Origin: Pedobacter sp.
GTDB lineage: Bacteria > Bacteroidota > Bacteroidia > Sphingobacteriales > Sphingobacteriaceae
NCBI GenBank assembly: GCA_031119475.1
Contig: JAVHXV010000001.1
Span: 1,182,849 to 1,246,848, forward strand
Reading direction: 5' to 3'
Length of the DNA stretch: 64,000 nucleotides
Position 1 is the first letter of the stretch; every line of letters starts with the position of its first letter. A program made the translations under genes and the position numbers. Shown here piece after piece: positions 42,438 to 51,285 of the stretch. The notes beneath the pieces were generated by a model. That model was given only the letters and a program-made list of their open reading frames with translations. It was not told the DNA's origin and ran no database searches.

Positions 42438-43022
42438 ATGGATGTTAAGTTTTTCATAGATTACCTGCAATCCAGGGTAGTTTTAGATCAGGAATGTGTG
42501 GAGGCAATAAGTGCGCGGATAAAACAGCTTACCATTATAAAGGGCAGCAACCTCCTCTATCCTGGCGACCTTTGTAAGCACCTCTACTTTATCAAAACAG
42601 GTTTTTTTAGGGTATATACCAGTGATGGATTTGAAGACAAAACCATAGATTTTGCTACCGACAATCAATTTATGACCGCAATTGATAGTTTCTTCAAGCA
42701 ACAGGTCGGTCATGAAGGGATTGTTTGCGAAGAAACAGCGATCGTGTGGAGGATCAGTTATCACGATTGGCTCGCGCTTCAGGACCTTTCTCCATGTTTT
42801 TTACACCTCAGCAATAAAATCTTGCAGGAACACCTGATCAGGGTTAACCACGAGAAAAATATTTATCGAATCAGCAATGCTTCGCAAAAATACCGCTACC
42901 TCGGGGAGCAATATCCGGGCATTGCCAATGTGGTGAGCCAGAAGCACATTGCCAATTATCTAGGCATTACCGGTCCCACCTTAAGCAATCTGCTCAAGGA
43001 AATGTTTCGCAAACAGAAATAA
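42438..43022 (+). CDS. Crp/Fnr-family transcriptional regulator
   Basis: 194 residues: a cyclic-nucleotide-binding-like beta-roll (about 25-110; LYPGDLCKHLYFIKTGFFRVY, then VCEETAIVWRISYHDW), and a C-terminal winged helix whose HTH is QKHIANYLGITGPTLSNLLKEMF (about 170-192). No Cys cluster of Fnr type, so it is closer to Crp/Fnr proteins of the Bacteroidota, which sense other signals. It lies ahead of the HTH, MauE and DUF6520 genes on the same strand and may regulate them or the facing SusC/SusD operon. Confidence 0.88.
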   Translation: MDVKFFIDYLQSRVVLDQECVEAISARIKQLTIIKGSNLLYPGDLCKHLYFIKTGFFRVYTSDGFEDKTIDFATDNQFMTAIDSFFKQQVGHEGIVCEETAIVWRISYHDWLALQDLSPCFLHLSNKILQEHLIRVNHEKNIYRISNASQKYRYLGEQYPGIANVVSQKHIANYLGITGPTLSNLLKEMFRKQK

Positions 43023-43096
43023 TTTAATTCATTTTTTTAAGAAAAGCTATGGTTTGATGCAACGGTAACGAAAGACATTTGACATTAACGAAAATC

Positions 43097-43300
43097 ATGA
43101 GATCGATACAAAAATATAGAGAAAGATTACAAAGGGTAATTTTTATGGTAAGGCACCATCAATTTGCCAATGCATCACATGCCTCGAAAATATTGAGCTG
43201 CCACCCGACTACAGTAAAAAGGCTGATTATCAGGCTCCGTCTTGAGGGCCACCAAATCAAATACGAACGCTCACTGGGCCGCTATGTACTCGAAGAATAA
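43097..43300 (+). CDS. Small winged-HTH DNA-binding protein
   Basis: 67 residues from ATG 43097 (MRSIQKYRERLQRVIFMV). It is basic, with an HTH: ASHASKILSCHPTTVKRLIIRLRLEGHQIKYERSLGRYVL (about 27-66), where the recognition helix is HPTTVKRLIIRLR and the wing holds YERSLG. An alternative TTG start lies at 43079. It has no effector domain and might act as a small local regulator. It ends 11 bp before the MauE/DoxX gene, so they are probably one transcript. Confidence 0.75.
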   Translation: MRSIQKYRERLQRVIFMVRHHQFANASHASKILSCHPTTVKRLIIRLRLEGHQIKYERSLGRYVLEE

Positions 43301-43311
43301 ATATAGATGCA

Positions 43312-43749
43312 ATGAACCATAAAGACCAAAATTCAAAAGCTATCCTACAGCAACTCATCCTCTTTTTATTGGTGCTGCTGTTCGTTTACACCGCTACTAG
43401 CAAACTAATCGATTTTGCGGGTTTTGAAAGACAGCTTCAACAGCAGCATTTTAACACATCGATTGTATCTCTGCTCAAATGGTCTATCCCATTTTTAGAA
43501 ATCTGTACTGCTACCCTGCTCACATTTGGCCGTACGAGGCGGGTAGGATTAATCTTATCGGCCTTGCTGATGGCCACATTCACCAGCTATGTTGGTTTAG
43601 CATTGGCTGGCGTATTTTCCAAAATGCCCTGCAGCTGTGGCGGAGTGCTTAAAAACATGGGCTGGAAACTTCATTTCTGGTTCAACCTACTTTTTCTTTC
43701 GCTTTCCATCATTGGACTCACCATAAATCAACATATCAAAAAAGAATGA
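43312..43749 (+). CDS. MauE/DoxX-family membrane protein with a CSC motif
   Basis: 145 residues with four transmembrane helices (residues about 15-31, 49-67, 76-98 and 118-137). It resembles MauE/DoxX-family proteins, which supply reducing power to extracytoplasmic disulfide proteins. A potential redox motif, MPCSCGGV, sits at the outer end of a helix (about residue 106). Its neighbours are a DUF6520-like peptide with two cysteines and, on the other strand, a TlpA-type thioredoxin, so a shared thiol-redox role is likely (inference). Confidence 0.75.
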   Translation: MNHKDQNSKAILQQLILFLLVLLFVYTATSKLIDFAGFERQLQQQHFNTSIVSLLKWSIPFLEICTATLLTFGRTRRVGLILSALLMATFTSYVGLALAGVFSKMPCSCGGVLKNMGWKLHFWFNLLFLSLSIIGLTINQHIKKE

Positions 43750-43883
43750 ATTAAACGGAAGCACAGACCCAGGAGTTTGTGCCTACAGGTGCATTGCCTA
43801 CCAAAGTGGCGTAGATTAAAAACTTAAATCATAACCAAACTTTTTCGGCTGTTTTTTCAAATGCAACAAAGCAGTACACAATC

Positions 43884-44228
43884 ATGAAAAATTCTAAAAG
43901 CTTATTACCTTTTTTTGCTATCGTTTTGGGACTTGGACTAGTATTTACCCAAAGTGCCTTCAAAAGTGGAGTTAAAAAAACCACGTTGATGTTTCAGTAT
44001 CAAGATGCAGACGATGATCGCATCAATGATGAAGCAGCTTGGGAAGATGTAACATCTGAACCTGCAGAGTCGTGTGGTGAGGGCAGCACCCTTCCATGTA
44101 TCGTTTCGTTTGATACCACAGAATATGCAGATCTTGCTGCCTATCTAGCTGCACATCCAACAGTTGATGACATCTTATTGGATGAAGACAATGTTGTATC
44201 CAAAAAACCTGGTGTAATTAATCCATAA
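43884..44228 (+). CDS. DUF6520-like small exported protein
   Basis: 114 residues with an N-terminal hydrophobic signal (LLPFFAIVLGLGLVFTQSAF, residues about 6-25). The mature part is acidic, with two cysteines (ESCGEGSTLPCIVSF, about residues 68-79) that could form a disulfide, then a polar tail ending PGVINP. It fits the look of DUF6520 proteins, small exported proteins of unknown role common in Pedobacter beside MauE genes. A strong terminator follows immediately. Confidence 0.65.
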   Translation: MKNSKSLLPFFAIVLGLGLVFTQSAFKSGVKKTTLMFQYQDADDDRINDEAAWEDVTSEPAESCGEGSTLPCIVSFDTTEYADLAAYLAAHPTVDDILLDEDNVVSKKPGVINP

Positions 44229-44230
44229 CT

Positions 44231-44265
44231 GCAAAGGGCGGCCATAAAAGCCGCCCTTTTGTTTT
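44231..44265. terminator. Rho-independent terminator
   Basis: The stem AAAGGGCGGC (44231-44240) and GCCGCCCTTT (44248-44257) with a 7-nt loop, then a T run. It lies between the convergent DUF6520-like and susD-like genes. Confidence 0.93.
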
Positions 44266-44276
44266 TTTTTATATCC

Positions 44277-45623
44277 CTATGGATTTTGTGGCATTCCTGT
44301 CAGCGCAATAACAGTTGGCGGAATTTCGATTGCATATTTTGGACTGTTGGGCTCCAAAGTATAGGTTTTCGAATTGATGGTACGGCTTAAGGTAATATTT
44401 GCGCCGAGCTTGTTCAGCCTTTTCAGGTCCATCCATCTCAATCCCCTTATCAGCAGTTCTTTTCTCCGCTCAGTTAAAATGATATCAATGGCCTGTTGCT
44501 TGTCTGCAGCGGTTTTATCTACATAGGTATTGTTGTGCCTTTTGCGCATCAGCGTATTCAGGTCTTTCATGGCTTCGGTGAGCTTTCCCTGTCTGGCAAA
44601 ACTTTCGGCACGCATCAGGTAAACTTCATTTACTGAAATCCCCGTAAACTTTGGCGTTCCGCCATCATAGCTTCCCTTATAACCATAGCTTCCGTCGGTG
44701 TTTTTCCTAAAATATAAGGTCTTCCGAAGGTCGTTTGCTTGATATTGGTTATATAAAACGAGTGGTATTTTAGCTGTTGCATTTGCAATAATCGCTGGTG
44801 TAGCCATTACCGCAGAAAATTCTACTTCGGTATTAAATTGCGCAAAAGGAAATGCAGCGGCCGCATTTAAGGTATTGTAGTCGAGAAGATCACTTTTCAA
44901 CTGCAAACTGAGGTCGGCATACAGGCCTGCTTTTTCGAAATTGCCCATGGCCAGATAGGTCCTCGCCAATAGCGCATAAGCCGCAGGTTTAGATGACCGC
45001 ATCACATGTACTGGTTTGTTTGGCAATAGTTTGCATGCTTCTTCCAGGTCTTTGATAATCTGCTGGTACGTTTCTTCCAAGGTTGCACGTACCGATTTTT
45101 CATTAAAATCTGTACCAAGGCGTAAAGGAATGCCTAGGTCTGTTTTTGCGGTATTCGGATCATATGCTTTTCCGAACAGCAGCACCAATTGCAAAAACAG
45201 TCTCGCACGCATAAAATGCGCCTGTCCCTTAACATTGTTCCATTCGATCAAGTTGTCCTTGTTTACCTGATCGATTGTAGCGAGTACGGTATTGGCCCGG
45301 TAAAGTTGCTGATAACTATAATAGTAATCATTGCCGCTGGCCGGCATTACATTTTCCTTTTCCCAAGTGTGCAGACGACGGTCATATTCTGGCTGTGCGG
45401 CCCATTCGGCATCAGTAATGTAATAATCGTCTGCTGCAATCTCTCCTGAGGCGACATCGTTATTATTGGCCTGGAGATAGTTGTCCATCAGGCCCTGCAG
45501 ATCCTTAAGATTGGAAGCCACGACCAGGCGCGACTGGGGTTTTTCGTCCAAAAACTTATCACATCCAGATAAGGTGAGCATGATCATACCTATGGCAATG
45601 CTATATTTCATTATATTTTTCAT
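44277..45623 (-). CDS. SusD/RagB-family outer-membrane lipoprotein
   Basis: 448 residues from ATG 45623. Lipobox LTLSGC (Cys at 21), then DKFLDEKPQSRLVVASNLKDLQ, the SusD/RagB start. The body is helical and TPR-like, with RANTVLATIDQV, HFMRARLFLQLV, YALLARTYLAMGNFEKA, and the C-terminal EVYLMRAESFARQGKL then ERRKELLIRGLRWMDLKRL. It is the surface partner of the TonB-dependent SusC protein encoded 4 bp upstream. The longer ORF overlaps that gene. The substrate is not carbohydrate by context: no glycoside hydrolase is near. Confidence 0.92.
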   Translation of the reverse strand: MKNIMKYSIAIGMIMLTLSGCDKFLDEKPQSRLVVASNLKDLQGLMDNYLQANNNDVASGEIAADDYYITDAEWAAQPEYDRRLHTWEKENVMPASGNDYYYSYQQLYRANTVLATIDQVNKDNLIEWNNVKGQAHFMRARLFLQLVLLFGKAYDPNTAKTDLGIPLRLGTDFNEKSVRATLEETYQQIIKDLEEACKLLPNKPVHVMRSSKPAAYALLARTYLAMGNFEKAGLYADLSLQLKSDLLDYNTLNAAAAFPFAQFNTEVEFSAVMATPAIIANATAKIPLVLYNQYQANDLRKTLYFRKNTDGSYGYKGSYDGGTPKFTGISVNEVYLMRAESFARQGKLTEAMKDLNTLMRKRHNNTYVDKTAADKQQAIDIILTERRKELLIRGLRWMDLKRLNKLGANITLSRTINSKTYTLEPNSPKYAIEIPPTVIALTGMPQNP

Positions 45624-45627
45624 AAGG

Positions 45628-48600
45628 TTAAAATTGGGTTTTGATTCCAAATGCAAATGATTTGGATGGTGGGAAATCTTCAAAATCTGGATCGATTCCT
45701 AATTTATTGGCGGTCCAGAGCGTACCTAGATTATTGGCAACAGCAAAAATCTGTAATTGTGCAAATGGCAGTTTTTTTATGGTTTCACGGTCTAGGGTAT
45801 AGCTGAGATTGATATATTTTAGGCGGATTACATCGCCTTTCACGATCGTAGCCTCAGAGCCCCTATAAAATGCATCACGATTATTTACCGCCGGATAGAC
45901 CATGGATGGAACATTTGTAGTCAGTTCATCTCCAGGTTTCTGCCAGCGCAGGGCATAATCTGAATGGCCAACCCTTGTGCTGAATAAATTACTGTAACTG
46001 AGCGTTTCCCTTCTAAAGTAATTGCCTGCCTTGAAATTAAGCTGAACTGACAGCGCGATTTTTTGATATTGGAAGGTATTTCCAAATCCTCCCGAAATCG
46101 GCGCATATAAAGGTCCACTGTACACCAGATCGGTAACTTTGGTCGCAGATCCCAATAAGCTTGCGTAATTTTTGCTAACAGCACCATTAAAATATCCCTG
46201 CGGATCGCCAACGGCATCCAAGCCCGCCCATTTATAGGACAACATGGAATATACAGGCTTTCCGACCACAGCCGATACCGTCAGGTCGCCATTTACAAAT
46301 GCACTGGCCTGTGTAGAACTCAGGTAATAATCGGTCACCTTATCCTTGTAATAATTGATAAATGCGTTAGGGCTCCATTTGACCTTGCCAAAATTTAGGG
46401 AAGCTTTTAGTTCAATATCCATCCCCCAAGCTTGCATGCTGGCTGTATTCTTTACGATGGTTGCGCCAATACCCGTGGTATAGTCCAATAGTTCCTGTCC
46501 GAAAAGATCGGTCGCCTTTTTTCGATAATATTCAACAGAACCACTCAGACCACCAATGGTTGAGGTAAAGTCTAAACCCAGGTTTAACGTTTTTACTTTT
46601 TCCCAACGCAGTTCTGGATTGGCATAGGTCGAAAAGTTAACCACAGGAAGTTGGGTATAGGGCGAGGCACTGGCGTAGGTCAATGTTGTTATTGCCGACA
46701 TCGACGGATCAATATTGCCACTGGCCCCATAACTGGCCCTTAATTTTAGGTAGGGCAGAAATTTAACCTTATAAAAATCTTCACCGGAGATCAGCCAAGA
46801 AGCACCCGAAGACCAGAGGATGTTCCAACGGTCATTAGACTTGACCCCGAAAAGATTGGATGCGTCTTTTCTGCCGCTCAAAGTCAATGTATACTTATGG
46901 TCTAAAGTATAGGCTGCATTTGCAAAAAGGGAGATAAACCTATTCAGGTTGCTGCTGTAACCTTGGGTGTTTGGAATAAGTACTTTTGCCCCAGAAATGA
47001 TCGTTGTGTAGGTATTGACCAAGTCTACATTTTGATAGGTCAAGAGTTCATCATTATAGCCATACACGGTACTGTTTCCGGAGTAACTGTAAGCATTTTT
47101 AACCTCTGCACCTGTGAGTACGGTCAACTGATGCCGTTTCAGGTCATAGTTATAATTGAGCTGTGCCCTGGCGTTGTTGATAGTCAGGAGATTTTCCCGG
47201 TTGGTCAGGATTTCGCCCAACGGAACGTTTCTTTTCATTACCCCAGCATCAAACTGCGTGTAAAAATTAATGGTCCTTCTGGTGTAGTAACTCTCTAGTC
47301 CCTGTACGAGTTTTCCGGTACTGCTTTGTCTTTGGTATTGATAGCGCAGGTCGAACTGAAGGCCCTTGATGATCTTGTAGCTAAGCAAGGCATTGATCAA
47401 CAGCTCCTGTAATTTGGTCGTATTGTTGTTGTAACGGTAATCGTTAAGTGGATAATAATCCCAGCTCAACAACTGGCCGTTGCCGAGGGTGCTGGTATAA
47501 GCAGATCTGTAATCTTTCATGACACTGATGGGATTGCCCTGATCATCGGCAATAGCGGTGTACAAGGGTAAACGATCGCCGCTGAGGTCAGATTTTCCAC
47601 TTGCCGAAAAGCCGTTTGTATAATTTGCCCTCGCGTTGATGCTGAGCTTGTCGGTGATTTTGATCTGGTGATCAACTTTTAGGTTCAGTCGATTATAAGT
47701 CGCCGCCAATTCACTCACATTATGGTCATATCCAATGCCAATGTTGTAGGCAGATTTTACATCTCCCCCTTTCAGATCAACGTAGTATTGTTGATTTACG
47801 GCATTTTGGTAAACATATTTGTTCAATTGGCTCCTCAGGTCCTGCCCCCTTAGCCTGTTGAGCTGCTCATCACGCTGTGCGGCAGTAATCTTGCCATCCC
47901 TGGCTGCAATCAATATTTCTACGACTGGCGTCAATGCGGGATGTGCCGTAGAATTTTCTGAACTGGTATAAGCCCCTTTTGAAAATAGAAATTGCTCAAT
48001 CTCAATATATTCTGCGGGCGACATTTCCTTTTTTGCATAGAGATCAGGAGTTTGTATCACGTTCATGCTTGCGTTTGCCGTGATTTTTAGGACTTGTCCA
48101 TATTGTGCCTTTTTTGAGGTGAGCACAATTACACCATTCCCTGCCCTAGCACCCCAGATGGATGCGGCAGCGGCATCTTTGAGCAAGGTGACACTTTCAA
48201 TATCATTTGGATTGATGTTGTCCAAGCTTCCTTCGTAAGGAAAATTATCTAATATAATCAAAGGTTCCCTAGGCCCACGAATGGTGCTGAGGCCCCTGAC
48301 CATCATAGTTCCTCCATTGGTTTTGTTATCGATACTAATGGAACTGGTAATACCATCTAGGCGATTGATGATATTTGTACCTATCTGTTGGTCCAACGTT
48401 TTTTGATCCACTATGGTAAAAGATCCTGTTGAGCGTTCTCTTGGCAACTTTTGATAACCTGTAGATACGACCACTTCATCAAGTTGGTTGGCTGCCCGGT
48501 CCAGGCCAAGCACAATAGGTTTAGTTGGAACGGTAATCAAGGTATCCAAAGAACGATATCCCAAATAACTGATGTTCAACAGATAAGATCCGTTTGGCAG

Positions 48601-48789
48601 ATCGAGGCTAAAATTTCCGTTCGGATCTGATGTGGTCTGCCTGGTTTGGTTTTTGACCGTAACCGTTGCCCCTGCGAGGATAGTCTGATCTCTTCGATCT
48701 ACAATTTTCCCATTAATTTTTTCCTGGGCACAGACAGCGCTGATCAATATTCCCTGCATGACAAGGATGAGCGTTAATATTTTTTTCAT
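45628..48789 (-). CDS. SusC/RagA-type TonB-dependent outer-membrane transporter
   Basis: 1053 residues from ATG 48789. Signal peptide (MKKILTLILVMQGILISAVCAQ), then an N-terminal CarboxypepD-like beta domain (about 25-105; GKIVDRRDQTILAGATVTV), the plug (about 110-230; DEVVVSTGYQKL and NDIESVTLLKDAAAASIWGARAGNGVIVLTSKK), and a long beta-barrel ending GIDPDFEDFPPSKSFAFGIKTQF. Like other SusC proteins it works with SusD as a lidded importer. The TlpA gene ends 1 bp before its start, so the three form one operon. Confidence 0.95.
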   Translation of the reverse strand: MKKILTLILVMQGILISAVCAQEKINGKIVDRRDQTILAGATVTVKNQTRQTTSDPNGNFSLDLPNGSYLLNISYLGYRSLDTLITVPTKPIVLGLDRAANQLDEVVVSTGYQKLPRERSTGSFTIVDQKTLDQQIGTNIINRLDGITSSISIDNKTNGGTMMVRGLSTIRGPREPLIILDNFPYEGSLDNINPNDIESVTLLKDAAAASIWGARAGNGVIVLTSKKAQYGQVLKITANASMNVIQTPDLYAKKEMSPAEYIEIEQFLFSKGAYTSSENSTAHPALTPVVEILIAARDGKITAAQRDEQLNRLRGQDLRSQLNKYVYQNAVNQQYYVDLKGGDVKSAYNIGIGYDHNVSELAATYNRLNLKVDHQIKITDKLSINARANYTNGFSASGKSDLSGDRLPLYTAIADDQGNPISVMKDYRSAYTSTLGNGQLLSWDYYPLNDYRYNNNTTKLQELLINALLSYKIIKGLQFDLRYQYQRQSSTGKLVQGLESYYTRRTINFYTQFDAGVMKRNVPLGEILTNRENLLTINNARAQLNYNYDLKRHQLTVLTGAEVKNAYSYSGNSTVYGYNDELLTYQNVDLVNTYTTIISGAKVLIPNTQGYSSNLNRFISLFANAAYTLDHKYTLTLSGRKDASNLFGVKSNDRWNILWSSGASWLISGEDFYKVKFLPYLKLRASYGASGNIDPSMSAITTLTYASASPYTQLPVVNFSTYANPELRWEKVKTLNLGLDFTSTIGGLSGSVEYYRKKATDLFGQELLDYTTGIGATIVKNTASMQAWGMDIELKASLNFGKVKWSPNAFINYYKDKVTDYYLSSTQASAFVNGDLTVSAVVGKPVYSMLSYKWAGLDAVGDPQGYFNGAVSKNYASLLGSATKVTDLVYSGPLYAPISGGFGNTFQYQKIALSVQLNFKAGNYFRRETLSYSNLFSTRVGHSDYALRWQKPGDELTTNVPSMVYPAVNNRDAFYRGSEATIVKGDVIRLKYINLSYTLDRETIKKLPFAQLQIFAVANNLGTLWTANKLGIDPDFEDFPPSKSFAFGIKTQF

Positions 48790-48790
48790 T

Positions 48791-49336
48791 TTATTGTTCT
48801 GCGTTAAGTAAAAGGTTAATATTTGGTTCGTTGATGAATAGGGACATCGAAATTGCCTTGACCCGTCCATCTTTGCTGATCCATACATAATGTGGCAGGC
48901 CATGATGGGGAAAAAATTGGGTAATCCTGGTATCAGACACAACCGTGGGCATCGCCAAGGTAATGTTGCGGTATTTCTTTCCCGAAGTCAGTTCGATAAT
49001 CCTTTGGTCTGTGTCCCTAGTTGTTTTGGTGTTGACCGGAATAATGGCCAGATCTGGATGGTGCTGTTGGATCTGGTTCAGCTGAACGAAATGATTGATA
49101 CAGGCACCACACCAGCAGGCCCAAAAATCGATGAGTAGCGCCTTACCTTTAAAGATGCTGAGCTCAGCCTCCCATCTTTTACCGGTGTTGTCCAATAAGC
49201 TGACCTTGGTAGACCAGAAATTGGCCGGCAATTTATCACCAACCTTGAGTGCGGGTATCGTATCAGGCTGTTGGGCTAAAGACCTAAAATTTAGGCATAG
49301 CAGTGCCATCACGACAAATAGCGTTAATTTTTTCAT
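48791..49336 (-). CDS. TlpA-family thioredoxin-like disulfide protein
   Basis: 181 residues. An N-terminal signal (KLTLFVVMALLCLNFRSLAQ) sends it to the periplasm. The thioredoxin fold has ACWCGACINHF (about 75-85), a proper Cys-x-x-Cys, and the cis-Pro loop near GLPHYVWI. The AhpC/TSA-like features favour TlpA/ResA reductases. First gene of TlpA-SusC-SusD, with 1 bp between its stop and the susC-like start. The 300-bp region upstream (49337-49470) contains only the small array and the structured unit. Confidence 0.9.
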   Translation of the reverse strand: MKKLTLFVVMALLCLNFRSLAQQPDTIPALKVGDKLPANFWSTKVSLLDNTGKRWEAELSIFKGKALLIDFWACWCGACINHFVQLNQIQQHHPDLAIIPVNTKTTRDTDQRIIELTSGKKYRNITLAMPTVVSDTRITQFFPHHGLPHYVWISKDGRVKAISMSLFINEPNINLLLNAEQ

Positions 49337-49411
49337 GAATTTGGTTGAATTAAAGTTTAGGTTGAATAGAAAATAGGCAAGTATTTGCCCCGGGATGCAA
49401 AAGCAGGCAGC

Positions 49412-49439
49412 ATTAATTATTAACCATTAATTATTAACT
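49412..49439 (-). repeat. Four-unit heptamer array (GGTTAAT variant)
   Basis: Minus-strand AGTTAAT, AATTAAT, GGTTAAT, AATTAAT. It lies upstream of the TlpA gene, not after it, but directly after the minus-strand unit at 49469-49800, so by the rule seen elsewhere it marks the 3' end of a minus-strand transcript. Confidence 0.6.
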
Positions 49440-49468
49440 AGACTTCGCCGCCCGCTAATGCCGGCAGT

Positions 49469-49597
49469 TTACTCAGGTGAGCAAATGACCAAACTCATTA
49501 AAATGATAAAGGATAAACCCAGAATGGCATGAAGAATGAAAGCGTGCTTCGCTAAGGAAACAAGGGAACGATAGCTCGATGTCTGCTTTATTTTCAT
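49469..49597 (-). CDS. Candidate 42-residue single-membrane-helix peptide
   Basis: ORF of 42 codons (ATG 49597 to TAA 49469): a polar basic N-terminus (MKIKQTSSYRSLVSLAKHA), then one long hydrophobic helix (residues about 19-38) and CSPE at the end. The form is that of a small membrane peptide such as a type I toxin. A competing 76-codon ORF in another frame (49473-49703) covers the same DNA and has no membrane helix. The frame choice is not settled. Support: heptamers follow it in sense and it lies under a structured leader. No family is recognised. Confidence 0.35.
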   Translation of the reverse strand: MKIKQTSSYRSLVSLAKHAFILHAILGLSFIILMSLVICSPE

Positions 49598-49631
49598 ACC
49601 CGTATGCGATACGAGTCCCGCAGTTAATAAG

Positions 49632-49783
49632 TGTGGGGCCTACCAACCATGACCACTTAAAGTTCTCACGCCTTACGTAACATGGAATTACAGCAGGCCC
49701 CACATCTATTTCGATAAGCTAAGATAACATATCTACACATAGATAGGGGCATAAATCTGCTGTCTTGCGTTACGGCGTGAGAA
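49632..49783. other. Structured intergenic region with two interlocked inverted repeats
   Basis: Pair 1 is TGTGGGGCCT (49632-49641) with AGGCCCCACA (49695-49704). Pair 2 is TTCTCACGCC (49663-49672) with GGCGTGAGAA (49774-49783). The two cannot nest, so they would give a pseudoknot or a switch between alternative folds. They lie upstream, in the minus sense, of the 42-codon ORF and 117 bp from the XRE gene. It could be a leader RNA, an ncRNA or the remains of a mobile element. Confidence 0.5.
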
Positions 49784-49848
49784 ATTTGATCGCAAGACTC
49801 TTATTAATACCTATTTATATTAAACCAAACATACTAAAAAAATGTTAA

Positions 49849-49866
49849 TAGGACAAATAAGTCCTA
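49849..49866. promoter_or_regulatory. Inverted repeat upstream of the XRE gene
   Basis: TAGGAC and GTCCTA, 6 nt apart, lie 33 bp before the XRE-family gene start. Size and position fit an autoregulatory operator. Confidence 0.45.
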
Positions 49867-49899
49867 ATATATTTTTATTTATATGTTGACTTTGGGAAT

Positions 49900-50124
49900 G
49901 TGGGAAAACAGTACAAAAATCAACATTATTTAATGCAGGTTGGGAAAAATTTGGTCAAGATCCGCGAACAGAAAAACATAACCCAAGAAAAACTCCAAGA
50001 ATTAACGGGTTTCGATACCCGCCAGATCGGCCGCATCGAACGGGCAGAAACAAATGCATCCATCAGCATCATCAAAGCCATTGCCGATGCATTGCATATC
50101 AAAATCAGCGAACTGCTGGATTAA
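49900..50124 (+). CDS. XRE-family helix-turn-helix regulator
   Basis: 74 residues from GTG 49900. The HTH is a standard XRE domain (residues about 12-70): VGKNLVKIREQKNITQEKLQELTGFDTRQIGRIERAETNASISIIKAIADALHIKISELL. An internal ATG at 49933 could be the real start if the GTG is not used; the GTG keeps a short basic N-terminus. It is divergent from the structured unit and the 42-codon ORF, and an inverted repeat lies in its leader. It could control that unit. Confidence 0.8.
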   Translation: MGKQYKNQHYLMQVGKNLVKIREQKNITQEKLQELTGFDTRQIGRIERAETNASISIIKAIADALHIKISELLD

Positions 50125-50148
50125 ATCAAATACAGATCAGCCAATAGC

Positions 50149-51231
50149 CTATTTGCCAATTTCAATAATCCGATCATTACTGCCATTACTGGTGCAAAAA
50201 TAGATTTTGCCTTCAGGCGATTGGCAGATGGCACGGATCCGCCCAAATTCGTTCATATAGAAATTTTGTGTAGCCACAATCTTGGTCTGGGCATCATCTA
50301 ATTTCAGTTGCATCAGCTTCGAATCCTTTAACAAGGCCAATAATAATGAATTTTTAAACTGTGGGATGTAATTGGAGCTATAATATGAAAGTCCACTCGG
50401 TGCGATCGTTGGTGTCCAGACAATGAGCGGCTGAACCACTTGGTTGGCCGAACAAAAGGATTGCTCATTTGTCTCATTGCAAAATCCCTTGATGTTAGGC
50501 CACCCATAGTTTCTTCCTTTTTCAATGATATTGATCTCATCATCAGAATCAGGCCCATGCTCCGAAGAAAATAATTTGTTGCCTACCTGTACTAAACCCT
50601 GTGGATTACGGTGGCCATAGCTCCAGACCGGATTGTTCGCATAGGGATTGTCTGCAGGAATGCTGCCATCTAAATTGATCCTAAGTATTTTTCCCGAAAG
50701 TGAATTGATATTTTGGGCGGCCGATTGGTCAGAAGCATCACCAGTGGTGATCCATAACTTATTCCCACTGATGAGCAACCGTGAACCATTATGGATCGAT
50801 GCCGCAGGGATTTGGTCCAACAGTACTTGAGGACTTGTCAAGGTATTTCCAGCGTAGGTAAAACGCACCACTTTGCCCTTATAGCTTGTTCCGTAATCAT
50901 ATACTACATATACATACGGGTTTGAAGCAAAATCTGGATGGAGCGCCATCCCCAACAATCCACCTTCGCCATTTACCCTGACATCAGCAATCGTATATAG
51001 TGGAGTAATCGTACCATTCTGGGGATTAAGCCGACTGATCTTGCCTGCTTTTTCTGTAAACCAGATCATGTTGTCCGGCCCATAGATCAGTTCCCATGGA
51101 TTGGAAAGTTCGGATGCAACCGTTTTGGTCTTTAATTCAACCGGAAGAAGTTCACCTTCTTCTACCGTAGATCTTTTTTTGCAATTGGCATTGACCAACA
51201 GCAGGAAGATACAAATTAGGGCCGTTCTCAT
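50149..51231 (-). CDS. Glucose/sorbosone dehydrogenase-like lipoprotein
   Basis: 360 residues from ATG 51231, with lipobox LLVNANC (Cys about 17), so it is exported and lipidated. The six-bladed propeller of PQQ-dependent aldose sugar dehydrogenases is visible in GEGGLLGMALHPDFASNPYVYVVYDYG (residues about 83-110), SIHNGSRLLISGNKLWITTGDASD, GKILRINLDGSIPADNPY, and SEHGPDSDDEINIIEKGRNYGWP. The PQQ contacts cannot be checked by eye. It converges on the XRE gene (24 bp apart). Confidence 0.88.
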   Translation of the reverse strand: MRTALICIFLLLVNANCKKRSTVEEGELLPVELKTKTVASELSNPWELIYGPDNMIWFTEKAGKISRLNPQNGTITPLYTIADVRVNGEGGLLGMALHPDFASNPYVYVVYDYGTSYKGKVVRFTYAGNTLTSPQVLLDQIPAASIHNGSRLLISGNKLWITTGDASDQSAAQNINSLSGKILRINLDGSIPADNPYANNPVWSYGHRNPQGLVQVGNKLFSSEHGPDSDDEINIIEKGRNYGWPNIKGFCNETNEQSFCSANQVVQPLIVWTPTIAPSGLSYYSSNYIPQFKNSLLLALLKDSKLMQLKLDDAQTKIVATQNFYMNEFGRIRAICQSPEGKIYFCTSNGSNDRIIEIGK

Positions 51232-51285
51232 AACCAAACATTTTAAGCATAACAATGTTAGCCCAAATTGGTTTGCACAGTCGGG

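Noticed and set aside
45624..45683. Longer SusD start
   Set aside because: It runs back into the SusC gene and would delay the lipobox; ATG 45623 gives a normal lipoprotein signal.
49473..49703. 76-codon minus-strand ORF in the structured unit
   Set aside because: No recognisable protein pattern. It competes with the 42-codon frame that has a membrane helix, so I did not list it as a gene; the choice needs comparative data.
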